DNA from: an uncultured Clostridium sp.
GTDB lineage: Bacteria; Bacillota; Clostridia; Lachnospirales; Lachnospiraceae
Assembly: GCA_905192625.1 (NCBI GenBank)
Contig: CAJJLI010000052.1
Span: forward strand, 1 to 9,155
DNA length: 9,155 nt
Direction of reading: 5' to 3'
Below are positions 5,303 through 9,155 of this stretch, in pieces. The position numbers and the translations under genes were made by a program. Below the pieces are notes generated by a model, which made no database searches, had not been told where the DNA came from, and saw nothing but the letters and a program-made list of their open reading frames with translations. How positions within the stretch are numbered: position 1 is the stretch's first letter; the number at the start of each line of letters is the position of its first letter.

Positions 5303-6406
5303 TTATTTATTAAATAAACGGCTTACTATTGTCTTAAAAGATGTTGGTCCCGCAGCACTATTTTTACGTTGACGATACATCTGTCTTGCAACTGCAAGAA
5401 CTAAAATTAAACCAATAATTACTTGTTGCCAGAAGGAGTTAACCTTATTTAAATTAAGACCATTACGAATAACACCCATCATTAAAGCACCAATTACAGT
5501 ATTTAAGATAACACCTTCACCGCCAGTAATGGAAATACCACCTAATACTGCTGCTGCAATGGCTTCCATTTCATATCCAGTACCTGCAGTAGGTTGCGCA
5601 GAACTAAGACGGGAAGTAACTAAAATACCGCAAATTGCTGCTGAAAGTCCACTGATACAATAAGCAAACATACGTGTACCAACAGCATTGATACCAGAAA
5701 GTTTCGCAGCTTCAAGATTCGAACCACAGGCATAAATTTGACGACCAATGCGAGTCTTTGCAAGTATGAGTCCAAGCACTGCTGCATAAACAAGTGCTAT
5801 AATAACGCTATAAGATAATCCATTTGAAAAACGTCCGCCGCCCAACTGATAGAAAATTTTTTGAACTTTTTCACTTGGAATGCTAGTAGTATAAACAGGT
5901 GCACCATTCACAATGGCATTGGCAAGACCACGATAAACCCATTGGGTACCTAACGTTGCTACGAAAGGTACAACACCTAATATTTCAATAAAGAATCCAT
6001 TCATAACACCAGTTAAAACACCCATCATTAAGCAAATAATGATACCAAGCCACAATGGGTACCCTTGGATTAGCATTAATACTACTATGATTCCTGAGAG
6101 AGCCATAGATGCGCCGGCAGATAAATCATTTCCACCACAAACAAGGCAGAATGTTAAACCACAGCCTATAATTGTATATGTAACAATTTGTTGCAATAAA
6201 TTTTGCATATTCTTAGATGATAAAAATAGTTCGGGTTGTAAAAACGTAAATACCATAAATAATACAACCAAAACAATTGAGGAAGAAATTGCTCGTTTTG
6301 TTGATACTCCTAAGTTGTCGTAAGCTCTACCTACTTTACTATCTTTAACTTTATTGGGTACTGCACCTATTTTTTTAATTCCTAAAATCATCTTATTCTC
6401 CGTCAT
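5303..6406 (-). CDS. sugar ABC transporter permease, RbsC family
   Basis: This 367-residue polytopic membrane protein of the BPD_transp_2 family forms the channel, probably as a homodimer. A basic N-terminal tail of about 38 residues precedes the first membrane segment (about 40-57); further segments lie near 72-90, 101-120, 120-140, 200-216, 245-265 and 325-342. Family landmarks are GGNDLSAGAS (91-100), VPFVATLGT (146-154), the ATPase-contact loop GSNLEAAKLSGI (228-239) and AAVLGGISITGGEG (285-298). The start follows AGGAG with 9 nt spacing. The ATPase stop codon is 13 nt upstream and its TAA is part of the TAAGGAG ribosome binding site, so translation is probably coupled. The residues carry no clear substrate information. 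Confidence 0.94.
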   Translation of the reverse strand: MTENKMILGIKKIGAVPNKVKDSKVGRAYDNLGVSTKRAISSSIVLVVLFMVFTFLQPELFLSSKNMQNLLQQIVTYTIIGCGLTFCLVCGGNDLSAGASMALSGIIVVLMLIQGYPLWLGIIICLMMGVLTGVMNGFFIEILGVVPFVATLGTQWVYRGLANAIVNGAPVYTTSIPSEKVQKIFYQLGGGRFSNGLSYSVIIALVYAAVLGLILAKTRIGRQIYACGSNLEAAKLSGINAVGTRMFAYCISGLSAAICGILVTSRLSSAQPTAGTGYEMEAIAAAVLGGISITGGEGVILNTVIGALMMGVIRNGLNLNKVNSFWQQVIIGLILVLAVARQMYRQRKNSAAGPTSFKTIVSRLFNK

Positions 6407-6419
6407 AATTTAACACTCC

Positions 6420-7940
6420 TTAAGAAATTGTAGGGGCTGGTTTTCCCTCCAGCTTGTTATACCCTGCGGCAAGGTAAAGTATCTCTTCTTGTGTGGTTTT
6501 TTTCGCGTCTAATTCACCATTGATGCTACCTTCATGTATAACTAAGACACGATCACTCATACCAAGTATTTCTGGCAACTCGGATGATATCATAATAATA
6601 GCCACTCCAGCATCGCTTAATTTATTGAAGATTTGGTAAATCTCAAATTTAGCACCAACATCAATTCCACGCGTTGGTTCATCAACAATTAAGACTTTTA
6701 TATCATTACAAAGCCATTTAGATAATACAATTTTTTGTTGATTACCACCGGAGAGTTGACTACACGGTTTTCGCAAAGTAGGGGTTTTGGTATTCATCAT
6801 TCGTCTATATTTTTCTGCATTTTTAGCACCTTCTTTGTCGTTAATGAAACCAAATTTTGAAAGATCCCGTAGATGAGCCATATTCGTGTTATACTCCACA
6901 TCAAGACTTAGTGCTAAACCATCATATTTACGATCTTCTGTGGCATAAGCAATTCCATTATTAATAGCCTGAATGACAGAATTAACCTTAATTTGCTCTC
7001 CTTCCATATACAATTCCATAGAATCGACTTTATCAGCACCAAAAATACATCTCATTATTTCTGTTCGACCTGCACCAACAAGCCCCGATATACCCAGAAT
7101 TTCTCCTTTATGTACCTGAAAATGGTCAACATTTAGTTTTGAACCTTGACGCAAATTGCGTACTTCCAATGCAACATCACCAATTTTACGTTGATACTTA
7201 GGATACTTATCCTCAAGAGAACGACCCACAATCATATTAACAAGCTCATCCAGTGTTATATCACTTAGGCTCCTAGTGCCAATGTATTGTCCATCTCTTA
7301 TAACAGTAGCACGCTCACAAATCTGTCTTAATTCCTCCATTCGATGAGAAATATAAACCATACCCACGCCTTTTTTCTGAAGATTCCGTATAATCTCAAA
7401 TAATTGGTCTATCTCACGCTCCGTTAACGTTGCCGTAGGTTCATCTAGCACCAAAATTCTAGAATTATAAGATATTGCTTTTGCTATTTCTACCATTTGT
7501 TGTTGAGCAACACTTAGACTAGATACCATGGTGTAAGTGTTAATATTAATTCCTAGATTATCAAGTATCTTTTTAGCCTCACGATGCATTTGCTTATCAC
7601 TTATAAATCCACCTTTTAGTGGTGGTCTACCGATAAATATATTATCAGCAACCGTTAAGTGACGACAAAGAGTCAATTCCTGAAATATGATACTAATTCC
7701 AAGTTGATGTGCCTTTGCAACGGAATCAATTGTAACTTTTTCATTTTCTATGTAAATTTCTCCTGCATCCGCTTGATAAACCCCTGTCATAATTTTCATC
7801 AATGTAGATTTACCAGCTCCATTTTCACCAACTAACCCGTGAACTTCTCCTTTATTCACCGAAAAAGATACATTATCCAATGCTTTTACACCAGGGAATG
7901 ATTTACTAATGCCCTCCATACGAAAAAGCTCTTCACTCAT
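6420..7940 (-). CDS. sugar ABC transporter ATP-binding protein, RbsA/MglA type
   Basis: This 506-residue protein is a tandem ABC ATPase that energises sugar import from the cytoplasmic face. Domain 1 has Walker A GENGAGKST (38-46), Q-loop Q87, a degenerate signature LSVAQQQ (142-148), Walker B LVLDEPTA (163-170) and switch H199. Domain 2 has an altered Walker A, GLVGAGRTE (286-294, no GKS/T), a canonical signature LSGGNQQK (396-403), Walker B LIVDEPTRG (417-425) and SSE in place of the switch His. This asymmetry, with one competent and one degenerate site, is normal for RbsA/MglA. The length is the usual 490-510. AGAGGTG (7952-7946) lies 5 nt before the ATG. It is the first gene of the operon, about 60 nt after the predicted transcription start. 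Confidence 0.95.
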   Translation of the reverse strand: MSEELFRMEGISKSFPGVKALDNVSFSVNKGEVHGLVGENGAGKSTLMKIMTGVYQADAGEIYIENEKVTIDSVAKAHQLGISIIFQELTLCRHLTVADNIFIGRPPLKGGFISDKQMHREAKKILDNLGININTYTMVSSLSVAQQQMVEIAKAISYNSRILVLDEPTATLTEREIDQLFEIIRNLQKKGVGMVYISHRMEELRQICERATVIRDGQYIGTRSLSDITLDELVNMIVGRSLEDKYPKYQRKIGDVALEVRNLRQGSKLNVDHFQVHKGEILGISGLVGAGRTEIMRCIFGADKVDSMELYMEGEQIKVNSVIQAINNGIAYATEDRKYDGLALSLDVEYNTNMAHLRDLSKFGFINDKEGAKNAEKYRRMMNTKTPTLRKPCSQLSGGNQQKIVLSKWLCNDIKVLIVDEPTRGIDVGAKFEIYQIFNKLSDAGVAIIMISSELPEILGMSDRVLVIHEGSINGELDAKKTTQEEILYLAAGYNKLEGKPAPTIS

Positions 7941-7985
7941 CTTTTCACCTCTTTATCACCCAATTTATTAGTTTTGTAAAATACC

Positions 7986-8000
7986 GTGTTCGATAACGAT
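7986..8000 (-). promoter_or_regulatory. operator O1 over the operon start site
   Basis: The site reads GTGTTCGATAACGAT on the + strand. Its core TTCGATAACGAT is a near-palindrome, and 14 of 15 bases recur inverted at 8146-8160. It covers about +1 to +15 of the predicted operon transcript, a classic repressor position. Assignment to the divergent LacI-family protein is inferred. Confidence 0.65.
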
Positions 8001-8006
8001 AACTTG

Positions 8007-8035
8007 ATTATAAGCAAGGCCTTTCACTTTGTCAA
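8007..8035 (-). promoter_or_regulatory. consensus sigma-A promoter of the ABC-uxuAB operon
   Basis: On the - strand TTGACA (8035-8030) and TATAAT (8012-8007) match consensus at all 12 positions with the ideal 17-bp spacer. AT-rich sequence with A/T runs lies upstream (8038-8060) and could act as an UP element. Start is predicted near 8000, inside O1, leaving a leader of about 60 nt. Such a strong promoter fits control by repression. Confidence 0.85.
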
Positions 8036-8056
8036 CAATTTTCACAAAAATATTTT

Positions 8057-8087
8057 AAAAACTATACATATAATATAAAAACTATAC
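8057..8087. repeat. direct repeat AAAAACTATAC, 20 bp apart
   Basis: AAAAACTATAC occurs at 8057-8067 and 8077-8087, exactly 20 bp (about two helical turns) apart. It sits about 57-87 bp upstream of the predicted operon start. This could be an activator site or phased A-tracts that bend DNA between O1 and O2. It may also be chance in AT-rich sequence. Confidence 0.4.
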
Positions 8088-8094
8088 AACGCTA

Positions 8095-8124
8095 TTGCAA
8101 TTAACACCCAAATCAGTTTATAAT
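8095..8124 (+). promoter_or_regulatory. candidate promoter for the LacI-family regulator
   Basis: TTGCAA (8095-8100) and TATAAT (8119-8124) are 18 bp apart on the + strand, giving a start near 8131 and a leader of about 180 nt. O2 (8146-8160) would lie just downstream of this start, allowing autorepression. A second TATAAT at 8283-8288 has no good -35 and would start almost on the ribosome binding site, so it is less likely. Confidence 0.42.
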
Positions 8125-8145
8125 TATGATATTATTTTTTGTATT

Positions 8146-8160
8146 TTCGTTATCGAACAC
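8146..8160 (+). promoter_or_regulatory. operator O2, inverted copy of O1
   Basis: The reverse complement reads GTGTTCGATAACGAA, identical to O1 at 14 of 15 bases. The core TTCGATAACGAA pairs with itself at 10 of 12 positions, as in LacI-family operators with a near-central dyad. The core centre is 157 bp from that of O1, close to 15 turns of DNA. Confidence 0.65.
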
Positions 8161-8310
8161 AATAATTTTAACAAAAATACCAGTACATAATTTCTAACAA
8201 GTTCGCTGGCGTGCATTCACATTTGCGACTAACTAAAAAATTACTATAAAAACAAGTAGTATAACCATGTCTTTTTTTTTGCTATAATCGTAATTAGAAG
8301 GGAGTTATTT

Positions 8311-9155
8311 ATGTATCAAAATGATAAACGTGTTACAATTAAAATGATCTCAGAAAAATCCGGTTTATCGGTGGGTACCGTTGATCGTGTCCTCAATAAA
8401 CGTGAAGGAGTTAGTGAAACAAGTAGATTACATATACTAAAGATTGCTGAAGAACTTGGGTATCGTCCAAATAAATTTGCCAGCGCATTGGGGAGAAAAA
8501 AAGAACTTAGAATTGGAATTATCTATCCAGAAAAACCAGAAGATTTTTATAAAGACATCTCGCAGGGTATTGAACTTGCGAAAGAAGAGTTACAAGATTA
8601 TGGAGTTCGTGTAGATACTTTCCGTTATCCTACCTTTTCTCCCATCAATATACGAGAATGCTTTGAGGGTATTGATGTATCTTTGTATGATGGTTTTGCG
8701 GTAAATCCTGCAGGTGGAAATATAATATCAAACTATATTGATGATTTTGCGTCATTAGGAAAACCAACGATTACATTTAATACAGATGCGCCCAATAGTT
8801 TACGCAAATTTTATTTTGGAAGTAATGCCTATCAATCTGGTATGATGGCCGCTGAAATGTTAAGCTCCATCATGCATGGCTCTGGAAATGTATTAGTAAT
8901 TGGGAATCTATCTAAGATGTCTCCATTTTTAGAGCGTTTGAATGGATTTTTAGAATATTTACAGTCATATACCCCAGACATTCGCATTCATATATGTGCT
9001 GACTGTTATCCGGGATATGAATATGCGGAAAAATCATTAACAGAATTCTTAACTACAACCCCTAACATACAGGGCATTTACTGTACAGGATATTCCAGTA
9101 CTGTTGGATCTATTAACGCTTTAAAGAAGCTAAATCGTAAAGATATTAAATTAAG
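8311..9155 (+). CDS. LacI-family transcriptional regulator, 3' end missing
   Basis: The frame runs from ATG 8311 to the right edge, giving 281 residues and no stop; family members are usually 330-360. The N-terminal DNA-binding domain is clear: VTIKMISEKSGLS (8-20), recognition helix SVGTVDRVLNKREGVS (20-35) and hinge region ELGYRPNKFASAL (48-60). From about 66 the rest is a sugar-binding-protein-like ligand domain, beginning LRIGIIYPE. The TVDR recognition helix, instead of the commoner TVSR, marks a known LacI subgroup. AAGGGAG (8298-8304) lies 6 nt before the ATG. It is divergent from the ABC-uxuAB operon and most likely represses it and itself through O1 and O2, with the inducer probably a uronate intermediate; these roles are inferred from position. 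Confidence 0.9.
   Translation, partial: MYQNDKRVTIKMISEKSGLSVGTVDRVLNKREGVSETSRLHILKIAEELGYRPNKFASALGRKKELRIGIIYPEKPEDFYKDISQGIELAKEELQDYGVRVDTFRYPTFSPINIRECFEGIDVSLYDGFAVNPAGGNIISNYIDDFASLGKPTITFNTDAPNSLRKFYFGSNAYQSGMMAAEMLSSIMHGSGNVLVIGNLSKMSPFLERLNGFLEYLQSYTPDIRIHICADCYPGYEYAEKSLTEFLTTTPNIQGIYCTGYSSTVGSINALKKLNRKDIKL

Noticed and set aside
6039..6323. 94-codon frame on the + strand inside the permease gene
   Set aside because: It is the antisense shadow of a well-supported permease coding region and has no ribosome binding site or recognisable domain.
7941..8000. Riboswitch in the 60-nt leader of the ABC operon
   Set aside because: The leader is short and AT-rich, with no stable stem beyond O1 and no recognised aptamer core.
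7941..8310. CcpA cre site for catabolite repression
   Set aside because: No stretch in the divergent region fits the usual TGWAARCGYTWNCW pattern convincingly by eye.
1..9155. A new defence, mobile or biosynthetic system
   Set aside because: All large genes belong to familiar transport, uronate catabolism and LacI regulation families. The unusual signals are non-coding, at 2956-3040 and 7986-8160.

Overview
The window looks like chromosomal DNA of a low-GC, AT-rich Firmicute, most likely a Clostridium-type plant-fibre or mucus fermenter (Lachnospiraceae-like). This is inferred from base composition, strong AGGAG-type ribosome binding sites, TTGACA/TATAAT promoters and the style of the encoded proteins. 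No organism name can be proven from the sequence alone.

Left part (1-1326): the 5' end of an AI-2E-family membrane protein gene runs leftward off the window. It is followed on the + strand by a single tRNA-Lys(CUU) gene with its own promoter and a wobble-rich terminator hairpin. A 458-bp gene-free stretch follows, holding an 18-bp tandem repeat and a 104-bp imperfect inverted repeat.

Central part (1327-7940): five genes on the - strand are in operon arrangement. In transcription order they are a double-domain sugar ABC ATPase, an RbsC-type permease, a lipoprotein sugar-binding protein, mannonate dehydratase (uxuA) and a fructuronate reductase/mannitol-dehydrogenase-family enzyme (uxuB). The simplest reading is uptake of a hexuronate or related sugar acid, followed by fructuronate -> mannonate -> 2-keto-3-deoxygluconate. 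Uronate isomerase, KDG kinase and KDPG aldolase are not in this window. An intrinsic-terminator-like hairpin sits between the binding-protein gene and uxuA and probably lowers expression of the enzymes relative to the transporter. A palindrome-rich 83-bp element lies between uxuA and uxuB and separates a strong ribosome binding site from uxuB.

Right part (7941-9155): a 370-bp divergent control region holds a perfect consensus sigma-A promoter (TTGACA-17-TATAAT) for the operon. It also holds two nearly identical 15-bp operator-like sites in opposite orientation, with centres 157 bp apart. One covers the predicted operon start site; the other lies just downstream of a candidate promoter for the divergent LacI-family regulator gene, which runs off the right edge. 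The arrangement points to local repression by DNA looping, with a uronate-derived inducer. No phage, CRISPR, transposase or defence genes are visible. The main points worth checking are the uxuA-uxuB element and the two-operator control region; the protein-coding content is otherwise familiar.
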